A stretch of 64,000 nt of DNA, taken from positions 1 through 64,000 of the forward strand of contig NZ_FWZX01000015.1 in assembly GCF_900177295.1 (NCBI RefSeq). Direction: 5' to 3'. Position numbers and translations under genes: made by a program. Shown here one piece after another: positions 48,006 through 56,165 of this stretch. Source of the DNA: Tistlia consotensis USBA 355 (GTDB lineage: Bacteria > Pseudomonadota > Alphaproteobacteria > Kiloniellales > DSM-21159). Numbering within the stretch: the stretch's first letter is position 1; every line of letters starts with the position of its first letter. A model generated the notes under the pieces. The model had not been told where the DNA came from. It worked only from the letters and a program-made list of their open reading frames with translations, and searched no databases.

Positions 48006-49058
48006 GTGACCGGGCGCCTGACCATAGCGCTGGATGCCATGGGCGGTGACCACGCGCCGGGTGCCGTGCTGCGCGGTGCCAGCATTGCGCGGCGACGTCA
48101 TCCGAACGTGGACTTCCTGATCTTCGGCCGTTCCGCCGAGGTCGAGCCGATGCTCAATCGGCTGAAGCGCCTGCGCGAGCACAGCCAGTTCGTCCATACC
48201 GACGACGCGGTCGGCAGCGACGTCAAGCCGTCGATCGCGTTGCGCACCGGACGCAAGTCCTCGATGCGCCTCGCCATCGACGCGGTGCGCGACGGGCTCG
48301 CCAAGGCCGTGGTCTCTTCGGGCAACACCGGCGCGCTGATGGCCATGGCCAAGCTCGCGCTGCGCACCGTGCCGGGCGTCGACCGGCCGGCGATCGCCTC
48401 GTTCTTCCCGACCCAGCGCGGCGAGTCGGTGATGCTCGACCTCGGCGCCAACATCACCTGCGATGCCGACAACCTCGTGCAGTTCGCGGTGATGGGCAAC
48501 GCCTTCGCCCGCTCGGTGCTCGGCCTGCAGGCGCCGACCTACGGCCTGCTCAACGTCGGCTCCGAGGAGATGAAGGGCCACGACGCGATCCAGGAGGCCG
48601 CGGCCCAGCTGCGCGCCATCCAGCTGCCGGGGCAGTTCCACGGCTTCGTCGAGGGCGACGACATCGCCAAGGGGACGGTCGACGTGGTGGTCACCGACGG
48701 CTTCACCGGCAACATCGCGCTGAAGACGGCCGAGGGCACGGTCAAGCTCTACACCGAGTTCCTGCGCGCCACCTTCCGCCACTCGCTGCTGGCCAGCCTG
48801 GGCTACCTGCTGGCCAGGCCGGCGATGCGCAAGCTGCGCGCCCGCGTCGACCCGCGGCGCTACAACGGCGCGGTCTTCCTCGGCCTCAACGGCATCGCGG
48901 TCAAGAGCCACGGCGGCAGCGACGCGCTCGGCTTCGCCCACGCGGTCGGCCTGGCGGTCGACTTGGCGCGGCACGGCTTCATCGACACCATGCGCGACGA
49001 CTTCGCCGCGCTGGCGGCCGCCCGCAGCGGTACGGCGCCTCGCGCGGCAGTGTCCTGA
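48006..49058 (+). CDS. plsX: Phosphate acyltransferase PlsX
   Basis: PlsX (350 residues) makes acyl-phosphate from acyl-ACP for phosphatidic acid synthesis. It starts at a GTG and reads [20 protein letters not shown], the family hallmark. [17 protein letters not shown] near residue 103 and [17 protein letters not shown] near 223 are conserved. fabH follows after 13 bases. Confidence 0.98.
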   Translation: MTGRLTIALDAMGGDHAPGAVLRGASIARRRHPNVDFLIFGRSAEVEPMLNRLKRLREHSQFVHTDDAVGSDVKPSIALRTGRKSSMRLAIDAVRDGLAKAVVSSGNTGALMAMAKLALRTVPGVDRPAIASFFPTQRGESVMLDLGANITCDADNLVQFAVMGNAFARSVLGLQAPTYGLLNVGSEEMKGHDAIQEAAAQLRAIQLPGQFHGFVEGDDIAKGTVDVVVTDGFTGNIALKTAEGTVKLYTEFLRATFRHSLLASLGYLLARPAMRKLRARVDPRRYNGAVFLGLNGIAVKSHGGSDALGFAHAVGLAVDLARHGFIDTMRDDFAALAAARSGTAPRAAVS

Positions 49059-49071
49059 ACCGGTCGTGGGC

Positions 49072-50049
49072 ATGGCTCTGACCCGTTCCCAGGTGGTCGG
49101 CCAAGGCGCCTACCTGCCCGAGAGGATCCTGACCAACGCCGATCTCGCGAAGATCGTCGACACCGACGACGCCTGGATCCGCCAGCGCACCGGCATCACC
49201 CAGCGCCACATCGCGGCCGAGGGCGAGACGACCTCGGACCTCGGCCTGGCGGCCAGCCAGCGCGCCCTCGAGGTCGCGGGCATGCGGCCCGACGAGCTCG
49301 ACCTGATCGTCTGCGCGACCTCGACTCCGGACGAGACCTTCCCGGCGACCGCGACGATGATCCAGGCCCGGCTTGGCATGACCCGGGGCGCGGCCTTCGA
49401 CGTCCAGGCGGTCTGCTCGGGCTTCGTCTACGGCCTGGCGGTCGCCGACAACTTCATCCGCGCCGGGCAGGCGAAGAGCGCCCTGGTCGTCGGCGCCGAG
49501 ACCTTCAGCCGGATCCTCGACTGGACCGACCGCACGACCTGCGTGCTGTTCGGCGACGGCGCCGGCGCGGTGGTGCTGCGCGCCGCCCCGGGCGAGGGCC
49601 ATGCCGGCGACCGCGGCGTGCTCTCGACCCACCTCTATTCCGACGGCACCCACCACGACGCGCTCTACGTCGACGGCGGACCCTCCTCGACCCGTACCGT
49701 CGGCCACCTGCGCATGCAGGGCCGCGAGGTGTTCCGCCACGCCGTCGTGCGCATGGCCGAGGCGATCGACACGGCGCTCGAGAGCAACGGCCTGACCCCC
49801 GGCGACATCGACTGGATGGTGCCGCACCAGGCCAACGCCCGGATCATCGAGGCCATGGCCAAGCGGCTGAACCTGCCGCACGACCGCGTCGTGCTGACCG
49901 TCGACCGCCATGCCAACACCTCGGCGGCCTCGATCCCGCTGGCCCTGGCCGAGGCCGCCGGCGACGGGCGGATCGGCACCGGCGACCTGGTGCTGCTCGA
50001 GGCGATGGGCGGCGGCTTCACCTGGGGCTCGGCCCTGGTCCGCTGGTAG
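49072..50049 (+). CDS. fabH: 3-oxoacyl-ACP synthase III
   Basis: FabH (325 residues) condenses acetyl-CoA with malonyl-ACP to start fatty acid synthesis. The triad is C115 ([12 protein letters not shown]), H252 (VPHQANARI) and N282 (RHANTSAAS). A GTG at 49066 would add two residues; neither start has a strong ribosome site. The gene is in the plsX-fabH-ihfA order typical for the group. Confidence 0.97.
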   Translation: MALTRSQVVGQGAYLPERILTNADLAKIVDTDDAWIRQRTGITQRHIAAEGETTSDLGLAASQRALEVAGMRPDELDLIVCATSTPDETFPATATMIQARLGMTRGAAFDVQAVCSGFVYGLAVADNFIRAGQAKSALVVGAETFSRILDWTDRTTCVLFGDGAGAVVLRAAPGEGHAGDRGVLSTHLYSDGTHHDALYVDGGPSSTRTVGHLRMQGREVFRHAVVRMAEAIDTALESNGLTPGDIDWMVPHQANARIIEAMAKRLNLPHDRVVLTVDRHANTSAASIPLALAEAAGDGRIGTGDLVLLEAMGGGFTWGSALVRW

Positions 50050-50127
50050 GTCGCCCGCGCCGCACCGAGCCTGCAGCCTCGTTACCCGATCCTTACATTC
50101 CCGACCCTCCGGCGCGGTCTTGGGTGA

Positions 50128-50156
50128 TTGACCGCGTGAAGGCCCTGCCTTAAGGT
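50128..50156 (+). promoter_or_regulatory. Promoter of ihfA
   Basis: TTGACC (50128-50133) and TAAGGT (50151-50156) are 17 bases apart, ending 26 bases before the ihfA ATG. It gives ihfA-merR a start independent of fabH. Confidence 0.6.
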
Positions 50157-50182
50157 CTTGATAAATCGCGAGGAGACGGGAA

Positions 50183-50476
50183 ATGTCTGGTCAGACCCTC
50201 ACGCGCGCTGATCTCAGTGAGGCCGTCTATCAGGAGGTTGGCCTGTCCCGTAACGAATCGGCCGAGCTGGTCGAAGCGGTGCTCGACGAAATGGCCGACG
50301 CGCTGGTCAAGGGCGAGATGGTCAAGATCTCCTCTTTCGGCACCTTCTCGGTGCGCGAAAAGGGTCAGCGAATCGGCCGCAACCCCAAGACCGGCGAGGA
50401 GGTGCCGATCCTGCCGAGGCGGGTGCTGGTGTTCCGTGCCTCCCACGTGCTCAAGAAGCGCATCAACGGGGAGTAG
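50183..50476 (+). CDS. ihfA: Integration host factor subunit alpha
   Basis: IHF-alpha (97 residues) is a DNA-bending protein that pairs with IHF-beta. [20 protein letters not shown] starts the fold, and [20 protein letters not shown] is the DNA-binding beta arm with the conserved proline. CGAGGAGACGGGAA precedes the ATG. merR follows after 3 bases. Confidence 0.97.
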   Translation: MSGQTLTRADLSEAVYQEVGLSRNESAELVEAVLDEMADALVKGEMVKISSFGTFSVREKGQRIGRNPKTGEEVPILPRRVLVFRASHVLKKRINGE

Positions 50477-50479
50477 CCG

Positions 50480-50872
50480 GTGAGCCAGTCTGTGCGCGCA
50501 GCCGCTGCATCCCGGCAGAACGGCAAGTCGGCTGGCGCTTTCCGGACGATCAGCGAGGTCTCGGAGGAGCTCGACGTGCCGCAGCACGTCCTGCGCTTCT
50601 GGGAGACCAAGTTCGCCCAGGTCCGCCCGCTCAAGCGCGGCGGCGGGCGCCGCTACTATCGTCCCGAGGACATCGAGCTGCTGCGCCGCATCCGGCAGCT
50701 GCTCTACGGCGAGGGCTATACCATCAAGGGAGTGCAGAAGCTGCTGCGCGAAGGTGGCGCACGGCCCCAGGAAACGGCCGAGGTGGAGCCGGAGATCGTC
50801 AAGGATACCAATAAGTTGCAGTCCATTCTTGACGATCTGATAGAGATTCGGAACCTGCTCCGCAACGGCTGA
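50480..50872 (+). CDS. MerR-family transcriptional regulator
   Basis: This 130-residue regulator has an N-terminal MerR winged helix: [20 protein letters not shown] near residues 21-40 and [20 protein letters not shown] near 50-69. The C-terminal helix is short, with no cysteines and no ligand domain, so it is probably not a metal sensor. It starts at a GTG 3 bases after ihfA and lies in the conserved ihfA-merR-tRNA-Pro order. The targets are unknown. Confidence 0.94.
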   Translation: MSQSVRAAAASRQNGKSAGAFRTISEVSEELDVPQHVLRFWETKFAQVRPLKRGGGRRYYRPEDIELLRRIRQLLYGEGYTIKGVQKLLREGGARPQETAEVEPEIVKDTNKLQSILDDLIEIRNLLRNG

Positions 50873-50896
50873 GGCCTCGCGGTCGCCGTTGGGTCA

Positions 50897-50925
50897 TTGC
50901 CCCCGGCGATGGGGATCGCTATAGA
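50897..50925 (+). promoter_or_regulatory. Promoter of tRNA-Pro
   Basis: TTGCCC (50897-50902) and TATAGA (50920-50925) lie exactly 17 bases apart, 37 bases before the tRNA 5' end. The match to a housekeeping promoter is good. Confidence 0.7.
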
Positions 50926-50962
50926 GGGGCCTCGCCGGCCGGCCAGCCGCCCGGCGACCCGA

Positions 50963-51039
<77 letters not shown>

Positions 51040-51047
51040 AAGACGGC

Positions 51048-51079
51048 ACGGCCGGCCGGAGGCAGCTCCGGCCGGCCGT
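51048..51079 (+). terminator. Terminator of tRNA-Pro
   Basis: ACGGCCGGCCGGAG (51048-51061) pairs perfectly over 14 bases with CTCCGGCCGGCCGT (51066-51079) around GCAG, followed by CGCTTTG. It starts 9 bases after the CCA end. Confidence 0.85.
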
Positions 51080-51210
51080 CGCTTTGTCGGAGGGCCGGCG
51101 GCGGTGCGACACCCTAGGGCCCTTGTGCCGCCTGCGCGATGGGCCAAGATGAGCCTCGACGGCGCGGCCCTGTGCTGGCCGCGGGCCGTCGCTTGCCGAG
51201 GAGCAGTCCG

Positions 51211-51669
51211 ATGCCGAGCTACAGCAAGATCGCCGAGGGCTTCTACGCGTCCGGGCAGATCGCGCCCGAGGACCTGGCGGAGATCGCGGGCCTGGGCGTT
51301 CGCACCATCGTCAACAACCGTCCGGACGGCGAGGGCGGGCCCGAGCAGCCGACCTCCGAGGAGATGGGCGCTGCGGCCGTCGCGGCCGGCCTGGCCTACC
51401 ATTACCTGCCGATGACTCCGCAGAGCCTGAGCCCGGAGCTGCTGGAGCGCTTCCGCGCCGTCGTCGAAGGCAGCCCGGGGCCGGTGCTGGCGCACTGCAA
51501 GTCGGGCGCGCGCTCGACGGCGCTCTGGGCCCTGAGCGAGACCTGCCACAACGCGGCCGACATCGACGCCACCCTGGAGAAGGCCCGGGCCGGCGGCTAC
51601 GACCTCGGCGGCATGCGGCCGATGATCGAGCAGTACATCGCCTGGCACGAGGTGCAGCGCGGCGCGTAG
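51211..51669 (+). CDS. DUF442/TIGR01244-type sulfur transferase or phosphatase-like protein
   Basis: This 152-residue protein has the dual-specificity-phosphatase/rhodanese-like fold of the DUF442 group, whose members occur alone or fused to sulfide-dioxygenase-type hydrolases. The start YSKIAEGFYASGQIAPEDLA, then TIVNNRPDGEGGPEQP, then the active-site loop AHCKSGARS (a C-x4-R loop) near residues 94-102 support the call. The frame extends upstream, but family length favours the ATG at 51211. Its natural substrate is unclear. Confidence 0.88.
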   Translation: MPSYSKIAEGFYASGQIAPEDLAEIAGLGVRTIVNNRPDGEGGPEQPTSEEMGAAAVAAGLAYHYLPMTPQSLSPELLERFRAVVEGSPGPVLAHCKSGARSTALWALSETCHNAADIDATLEKARAGGYDLGGMRPMIEQYIAWHEVQRGA

Positions 51670-51743
51670 GCGCCGCCGGCCGCGGGCGCTATCCTGCCGG
51701 GGCGCGGTGCTGGAACGGCGAAGCGGGGCGGAGCGCTGCCCGG

Positions 51744-51810
51744 ATGGTCGAGAGCGACGGGCTGGTCGGCGGGGAGCCGCTCGTGCGGGCCCGGCCGCGC
51801 GCCGGCCGCC
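51744..51810 (+). other. Displaced N-terminus of the TolA/TonB-like gene
   Basis: An ATG at 51744, with GGAG at 51730-51733 at good distance, opens a frame reading MVESDGLVGGEPLVRARPRA. This looks like the cytosolic N-terminus of a TonB/TolA protein. The hydrophobic anchor GLVASVLLHLVVGLLALFG follows in another frame. The span from 51744 to the stop at 52644 is one base over a multiple of three, so one extra base near 51790-51810 would explain it. It could be an assembly error or a real mutation. Confidence 0.55.
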
Positions 51811-51825
51811 GGCCTCGTCGCCTCC

Positions 51826-52644
51826 GTGCTGCTGCACCTCGTGGTCGGGCTGCTCGCGCTGTTCGGACCGCCGTTGCTGGCCGGCAGCCCGGCCCCGCCG
51901 AGGCTGGTGACGGTCGACCTGGTCCGGCTCGGCGAGGTCACGGCCGCGCCCCCGGCCCCGCTGCCGGCGCCGCTGCCGCAGGTGCGGGCGCCGGAGCTCG
52001 CCGAACCGGTCCCGGCGACCGCCGTGCCGGTCACCGAGCTGCCCCAGGGCCGGGTCTCGGGCCGTCCGATCCGCGCCCGGCCGGCTCCCGATCTCTCGAC
52101 CGTGGCCGAGGCGGACAGCCGGGCGGCGCTGCCGCGGGCCGAGCCGCAGGCGCGCGCCGAGCCGCGGCCCGCCGCCCGGACGCAGCATCGCACCTCCACT
52201 GCCGAGGACCTCAGCGCCAAGCTGAGGCGCCTCGCGAAGCTGCACCAGCCGGCGCCGCCGCGCCCGGCCCAGCCGAGCCGCCAGCAGGGCGAGGGGGCCT
52301 CGAATGCCACGGCGAGCAGCGCGCAGCCCGCGCGGGACGCGACCTATGCCGTCAAGGACCTGATCCGGGCCCAGGTCGAGCGCCGCTGGAACCTGAAGAG
52401 CGCGCCGGCGAGCGGCTCCGGCTGGGTCGTCTCGATCCGCATCCTGCTGGCCCCCGACGGCAGCGTCCGGGAGGCCTCCGTGGTCGAGACCCTGCGCTAC
52501 CGCTCCGACCCCGCCTATCGCGACTTCGCGCTCAGCGCGCGCAACGCCGTGCTGCTGTCCTCGCCGCTGGCCCTGCCGGACGGCGCCTATGACGTTGCGC
52601 GCGACCTGGTCGTGGAGTTCGACGCCCGGCAGGTGCTGAGGTGA
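51826..52644 (+). CDS. TolA/TonB-type energy transducer (5' end uncertain)
   Basis: The readable frame gives 272 residues from a GTG. It begins inside the single membrane anchor, followed by a Pro/Ala-rich periplasmic spacer (about 25-170) and a C-terminal domain from VKDLIRAQVERRWNLKSAPA to VVEFDARQVL. That domain most resembles the TolA C-terminal domain of Alphaproteobacteria. No ribosome site precedes the GTG. The true start is probably 51744 with a frame change. No exbBD or tolQR genes are near, so this is an orphan transducer. It might serve the TonB receptor at 56166. Confidence 0.75.
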   Translation: MLLHLVVGLLALFGPPLLAGSPAPPRLVTVDLVRLGEVTAAPPAPLPAPLPQVRAPELAEPVPATAVPVTELPQGRVSGRPIRARPAPDLSTVAEADSRAALPRAEPQARAEPRPAARTQHRTSTAEDLSAKLRRLAKLHQPAPPRPAQPSRQQGEGASNATASSAQPARDATYAVKDLIRAQVERRWNLKSAPASGSGWVVSIRILLAPDGSVREASVVETLRYRSDPAYRDFALSARNAVLLSSPLALPDGAYDVARDLVVEFDARQVLR

Positions 52645-52655
52645 CGGATCGCACT

Positions 52656-53576
52656 CTACGGCAGGTTGCGCGCGACCCGGAAACCGGCATAGCTGGAGTA
52701 GTCGAACTCGGCGCCGGTGGCGTCGGCGCGGCTGCGCGCCGCCGAGCGCACGAAGGCCGGCGCGTTGCTCCAGGAGCCGCCGCGCAGGACGCGGCGCCGG
52801 CAGTCGCCGCTCGTCCAGGCGCTGCCGTCTGTCGGCGCGCCGACATAGCTGTCGTGCCAGCAGTCCTCGACCCACTGCCAGACGTTGCCGAGCATGTCCT
52901 CGAGGCCGAAGGGGTTGGCGGCGAAGCTGCCGGCCGGCGCGATCAGGCGATCGTCCCAGCGGCTGCCGCAGCCGTTGCAGTTGGCCCTGCCGACGCCGAC
53001 CGCGTTGCCCCACCAGCGGGCCGTCGTCGTTCCGGCCCGGGCCGCATACTCCCATTCCGCCTCGCTCGGCAGCCGGTAGGGGCCGTCGCGCGCGCCGCGG
53101 GCCGGAGCGAGCTTGCGCACCTTCGCATTGAGCCAGGCGATGTAGGCCCGGGCATCGTGCCAGCTGAGGCAGACCGCCGGCTGCCGCGGCGAGTCGGCCT
53201 GGCCGGGCGGGTAGGCCCGGCCGTGGCCCGGCGAGCGCCAGGCGAGGCCCTGCTGCGGGTCGCAGGGGGCCGGTCGGTAGCCGGTCTGGCGCAGGAAGGT
53301 CAGGAACTCGGCGTTGGTCACCTCGTTCTTGCCGAGCGCAAAGGCCCGGATCGTGACCTCGTGCTGCGGGCCCTCCGAGTCGAAACGGCCGGGCTCGTGC
53401 TTCGGGCTGCCCATGACGAAGCGGCCGGCCGGGATCCCGACCATCAGCGGGCAGTCGGCGCACTCGCGGAACTCGCGGTCGCCCTGGTCGGCGGCCTGCA
53501 GGCTTCGCGGCAGCGCCGGAACCGAAGCGGCGCCGGCCAGCAGCGCCGCCAGGAGAGCGAGCCCGAACCACCTCAT
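52656..53576 (-). CDS. Formylglycine-generating-enzyme-like (SUMF1) protein
   Basis: This 306-residue protein has a signal peptide (1-28) and then an FGE-sulfatase fold: IPAGRFVMGSPKHE near 48, RLPSEAEWEYAARAGTTTAR near 168, GNVWQWVEDCW near 230 and RVLRGGSWSNAPAFVRSAAR near 262. The C-x4-C pair that follows RGGS in true formylglycine-generating enzymes is replaced by residues without Cys, so it is unlikely to make formylglycine. Its true function is unknown; related non-catalytic or differently acting members exist. It is convergent with the TolA-like gene. Confidence 0.88.
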   Translation of the reverse strand: MRWFGLALLAALLAGAASVPALPRSLQAADQGDREFRECADCPLMVGIPAGRFVMGSPKHEPGRFDSEGPQHEVTIRAFALGKNEVTNAEFLTFLRQTGYRPAPCDPQQGLAWRSPGHGRAYPPGQADSPRQPAVCLSWHDARAYIAWLNAKVRKLAPARGARDGPYRLPSEAEWEYAARAGTTTARWWGNAVGVGRANCNGCGSRWDDRLIAPAGSFAANPFGLEDMLGNVWQWVEDCWHDSYVGAPTDGSAWTSGDCRRRVLRGGSWSNAPAFVRSAARSRADATGAEFDYSSYAGFRVARNLP

Positions 53577-53622
53577 GTCGTCGCCGCCTTTCTCGCGCAG
53601 GTCCGACGGGGCGCGGCCCCGC

Positions 53623-53847
53623 TCAGTCGAACAGGCCGCGGCCGCGGTCGGTCAGGCGGCAGACCAGCCAGTCGGGCTTCAGGGGGTTGTCGAACCAGGG
53701 TTCGGCCCAGCCCTTGTCGAGGCAGGCGCGGATGGTCCGCTCGCTGACCCGCTGGCCCTGCTCGTCGAACAGCGGCAGCTTGCCGCCGGGCTGTCCGAGC
53801 CCGCGCGCCAGCCACGCCTTCTGCGCCCCACTCGGCCGATCCGCCAC
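53623..53847 (-). CDS. Small conserved-looking protein of unknown function
   Basis: This 74-residue protein starts at a GTG (MADRPSGAQKAWLARGLGQP). It is soluble and shows RVSERTIRACLDKGWAEPWF then NPLKPDWLVCRLTDRGR, which suggests a winged-helix-like fold with a C-terminal wing. The GC-rich GGGGGCGGGGC before the GTG could serve as ribosome site. The frame is open further upstream, but that part looks non-coding. Similar short proteins occur in Alphaproteobacteria as far as I recall; no function is known. Confidence 0.65.
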   Translation of the reverse strand: MADRPSGAQKAWLARGLGQPGGKLPLFDEQGQRVSERTIRACLDKGWAEPWFDNPLKPDWLVCRLTDRGRGLFD

Positions 53848-53995
53848 CGCCCCGCCCCCATTGCGGTCCAGGATCGCTCTACGATACCCCGGGACCGCGC
53901 CGAGACAAGCCGGGGCGGCGATCCGGACTTTCTGGCCTGGAAGCGCCGCGGAGACCGGGGGGAAGGGTGGAGCCGGCGGAGAGGGGGCGTCGGTC

Positions 53996-54024
53996 AAAAA
54001 AGAACGGCCCCGGAAGGGGGCCGT
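53996..54024 (-). terminator. Terminator of the small gene at 54098
   Basis: ACGGCCCC (54004-54011) pairs with GGGGCCGT (54017-54024) around GGAAG. On the minus strand the stem is followed by TTCTTTTTTGACC, a strong U-tract. It ends transcripts coming from the gene at 54098-54289. Confidence 0.85.
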
Positions 54025-54097
54025 CGTCATGGCATCCGGCCGCGGCATCCGGCGCGCGACGGAGGACGTCGCGGCGGCGGCAGCCGTGCCGACGCGG

Positions 54098-54289
54098 TCA
54101 GGGCAGGCGCGGCGGGTTGCCGAGCCGGCGCTTGACCTCGCTGCGATACTCCGCGTCCCAGACGACCCGCTCGAGGTCGATGTCGTCCTCGCCGACCGAG
54201 GAACTCCCGGGCGCGTCGACGAAGGAGGCCGGAAAGACCTGGATCGTCGCATCGCGTGTGAACAGGGCGTAGGGTTCGATCATGCTCAT
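54098..54289 (-). CDS. Small protein of unknown function
   Basis: This 63-residue protein (MSMIEPYALFTRDATIQVFP at the start) has an acidic middle and a basic C-terminus (RSEVKRRLGNPPRLP). It shows no membrane segment or known domain. A strong terminator 73 bases downstream on the same strand supports real transcription. The ribosome site is weak, and an ATG two codons later is an alternative start. It is divergent from the MFS gene. Confidence 0.55.
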   Translation of the reverse strand: MSMIEPYALFTRDATIQVFPASFVDAPGSSSVGEDDIDLERVVWDAEYRSEVKRRLGNPPRLP

Positions 54290-54372
54290 GCTGCGATGCT
54301 CGACGGGAATCTGGGCGAGATCGTGACACGACTGAGGCGTGCATCGGGTGTTTTCCGCCCCACGAACGGCGG

Positions 54373-54395
54373 CTTTCCGTAACTTCTTTCCGTAA
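54373..54395. repeat. Direct repeats in the MFS promoter region
   Basis: CTTTCCGTAA occurs at 54373-54382 and 54386-54395, a 13-base period, in the 196-base divergent gap between the small gene and the MFS gene. The spacing suits a regulator binding one helix face approximately, but this is inference. Confidence 0.5.
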
Positions 54396-54485
54396 ACCCG
54401 CGGGGCAGGGCTGCGTTCCCCCGGCTTGTCGCTCCCGGGGCGCGAAACTAGGATTCCGCGCAGCAACGACAGGCTGGAGGAAGGG

Positions 54486-55718
54486 ATGTCCAAGCGCTCG
54501 GCCGGACTGGCGACCGCCTTCTCGGCCGTCGGCCATCTCTACGTCCACCTCTTCACCGCGATCTACGCGGTCATCTTCCTCTCGCTCGAGAAGTCCTGGT
54601 CGATCCCCTACCACGAGCTGCTCAAGCTCTGGACGCTCGGCGCTCTGCTGGTCGGGCTCGCCGCCCTGCCGGCCGGCTGGCTCGGCGACCGCTGGTCCAA
54701 GACCGGCATGATGGTCGTCTACTTCCTCGGCCTCGGCGCCTCGTCGATCGTCTGCGGCCTGGTCGACGGGCCGACGGCCCTGCTGGTCGGGCTCGGGGCG
54801 ATCGGCCTGTTCGCCTCGATCTACCATCCGGTCGGCATCGCCTGGCTGGTGCGCAACGCCAGGCGGCGCGGCAAGGCGCTCGGCTTCAACGGCGTGTTCG
54901 GCGGCGCCGGCGTCGCCAGCGCCGGCCTGGTCGCCGGCTCGCTGATCGATCTCTGGTCCTGGCGCGCCGCCTTCATCCTGCCCGGCGTGCTCTGCGTCGC
55001 GACCGGCCTGCTGCTGCTCTGGTTCGTGCTGCGCGGCGAGGTCACCGAGGGCGACGCGGCGGCGGAGGCCGGCACGCCCTCGTCGCCCGGATCGATGCTG
55101 CGCGGCTTCCTGATCCTGCTCTGGACCATGCTGGTCGTCGGCCTGGTGTTCCAGGCGACCCAGGCGGCCCTGCCCAAGGTCTTCGACCTGCGCCTGCGCG
55201 ACCTCGCCGGCGACGGCGCCTTCGGCATCGGCGCCATCGTCTCGGTGGTCTACGGCGTCGGCTCGCTGGTCCAGATCCTCGGCGGCCACCTGGCCGACCG
55301 CTATCCGCTGAAGCGCGTCTACCTCGGCTGCTTCCTGCTGCAGGTGCCGGTGCTGGTCGGCGTCGCCGCCTTCGCCGGCCTGCCGCTGATCGCCGTCGCG
55401 ACCCTGACCGTGCTGCTCTCCACCGGCGCGCTGCCGGCCGAGAACATGCTGCTCGCCCGCTTCACGCCGGAGCGGCACCGCAGCCTCGCCTACGGCATCA
55501 AGTTCGTGCTCGCCTTCGGCTCGGCGCCGCTGGCGATCTGGCTGGCCGCCGAGATCCAGGAGCGGACCGGCGAGTTCCTCTGGCTGTTCGTCGCGATGGG
55601 CGTGCTGACCGCGACGGCCTTCGTCGCCGCCCTGTTCCTGCCGGGCGACGGCAGCGCCGCCGTCGCCCGGCAGGAACAGGGCGGCGAGGCCGCGCCGGCG
55701 CCGCAGCCGGCCGAATAG
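54486..55718 (+). CDS. MFS transporter, Fsr-like
   Basis: This 410-residue inner-membrane protein of the major facilitator superfamily has about 12 hydrophobic segments. LPAGWLGDRWSKTGMMVVYF near residues 62-81 is the MFS loop 2-3 motif, and GLFASIYHPVGIAWLVRNAR near 112 resembles the fosmidomycin-resistance (Fsr) subgroup. GGAGGAAGGG precedes the ATG at 54486, which outweighs an upstream GTG/ATG-type start at 54426. The substrate cannot be told. A VOC gene follows after 17 bases and may be cotranscribed. Confidence 0.9.
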   Translation: MSKRSAGLATAFSAVGHLYVHLFTAIYAVIFLSLEKSWSIPYHELLKLWTLGALLVGLAALPAGWLGDRWSKTGMMVVYFLGLGASSIVCGLVDGPTALLVGLGAIGLFASIYHPVGIAWLVRNARRRGKALGFNGVFGGAGVASAGLVAGSLIDLWSWRAAFILPGVLCVATGLLLLWFVLRGEVTEGDAAAEAGTPSSPGSMLRGFLILLWTMLVVGLVFQATQAALPKVFDLRLRDLAGDGAFGIGAIVSVVYGVGSLVQILGGHLADRYPLKRVYLGCFLLQVPVLVGVAAFAGLPLIAVATLTVLLSTGALPAENMLLARFTPERHRSLAYGIKFVLAFGSAPLAIWLAAEIQERTGEFLWLFVAMGVLTATAFVAALFLPGDGSAAVARQEQGGEAAPAPQPAE

Positions 55719-55735
55719 CGGCGCCGGCCCCGGTC

Positions 55736-56128
55736 ATGGCGATCCGCGTCGAGCGTCTCGACCACCTGGTCCTGACCGCCCGCGACCTGGAGGCGACCTG
55801 CGCCTGGTACCGGCGGGTCCTGGGCATGACCCGGGAGAGCTTCGGCGACGGCCGGGTGGCGCTGACCTACGGCCGCCAGAAGATCAACGTCCATCCCTAC
55901 CCCAGCCCGGTCTGGCCGCTGGTCGCCGACATCGCGATCCCCGGCAGCCTGGACCTCTGCTTCGTCGTCGCGGGGCCGATCGAGGCGGTGGCCGCCGAGC
56001 TGGCGGCGCTCGGCGTCGAGATCGAGCTCGGGCCGGTGGCGCGCAGCGGCGCCCTCGGCCCGATCACCTCGCTCTATCTCCGCGACCCCGACCGCAACCT
56101 CGTCGAGCTCGCGGTCTACGAGAGCTGA
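55736..56128 (+). CDS. VOC-family (glyoxalase-like) protein
   Basis: This 130-residue vicinal-oxygen-chelate protein starts VERLDHLVLTARDLEATCAW. Likely metal ligands are H10, H53 and E124 in NLVELAVYES. Relatives include small glyoxalase/dioxygenase-like proteins and fosfomycin or bleomycin resistance proteins. Its position after an Fsr-like transporter is suggestive of detoxification, but that is not proven. It is convergent with the TonB receptor gene. Confidence 0.9.
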   Translation: MAIRVERLDHLVLTARDLEATCAWYRRVLGMTRESFGDGRVALTYGRQKINVHPYPSPVWPLVADIAIPGSLDLCFVVAGPIEAVAAELAALGVEIELGPVARSGALGPITSLYLRDPDRNLVELAVYES

Positions 56129-56156
56129 CGGCGGCCCCCGGGGGCGGGGACCGCCG
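56129..56156. terminator. Shared hairpin between convergent VOC and receptor genes
   Basis: CGGCGG (56129-56134) pairs with CCGCCG (56151-56156); after one mismatch CCCC pairs with GGGG. It fills the 37-base gap between the two convergent stop codons. No U-tract is seen. Confidence 0.45.
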
Positions 56157-56165
56157 CCGAGCCGC

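Noticed and set aside
53679-53861. 60-codon minus-strand frame starting at ATG 53861
   Set aside because: Its translation is an out-of-frame shadow of the better-supported small gene at 53623-53847.
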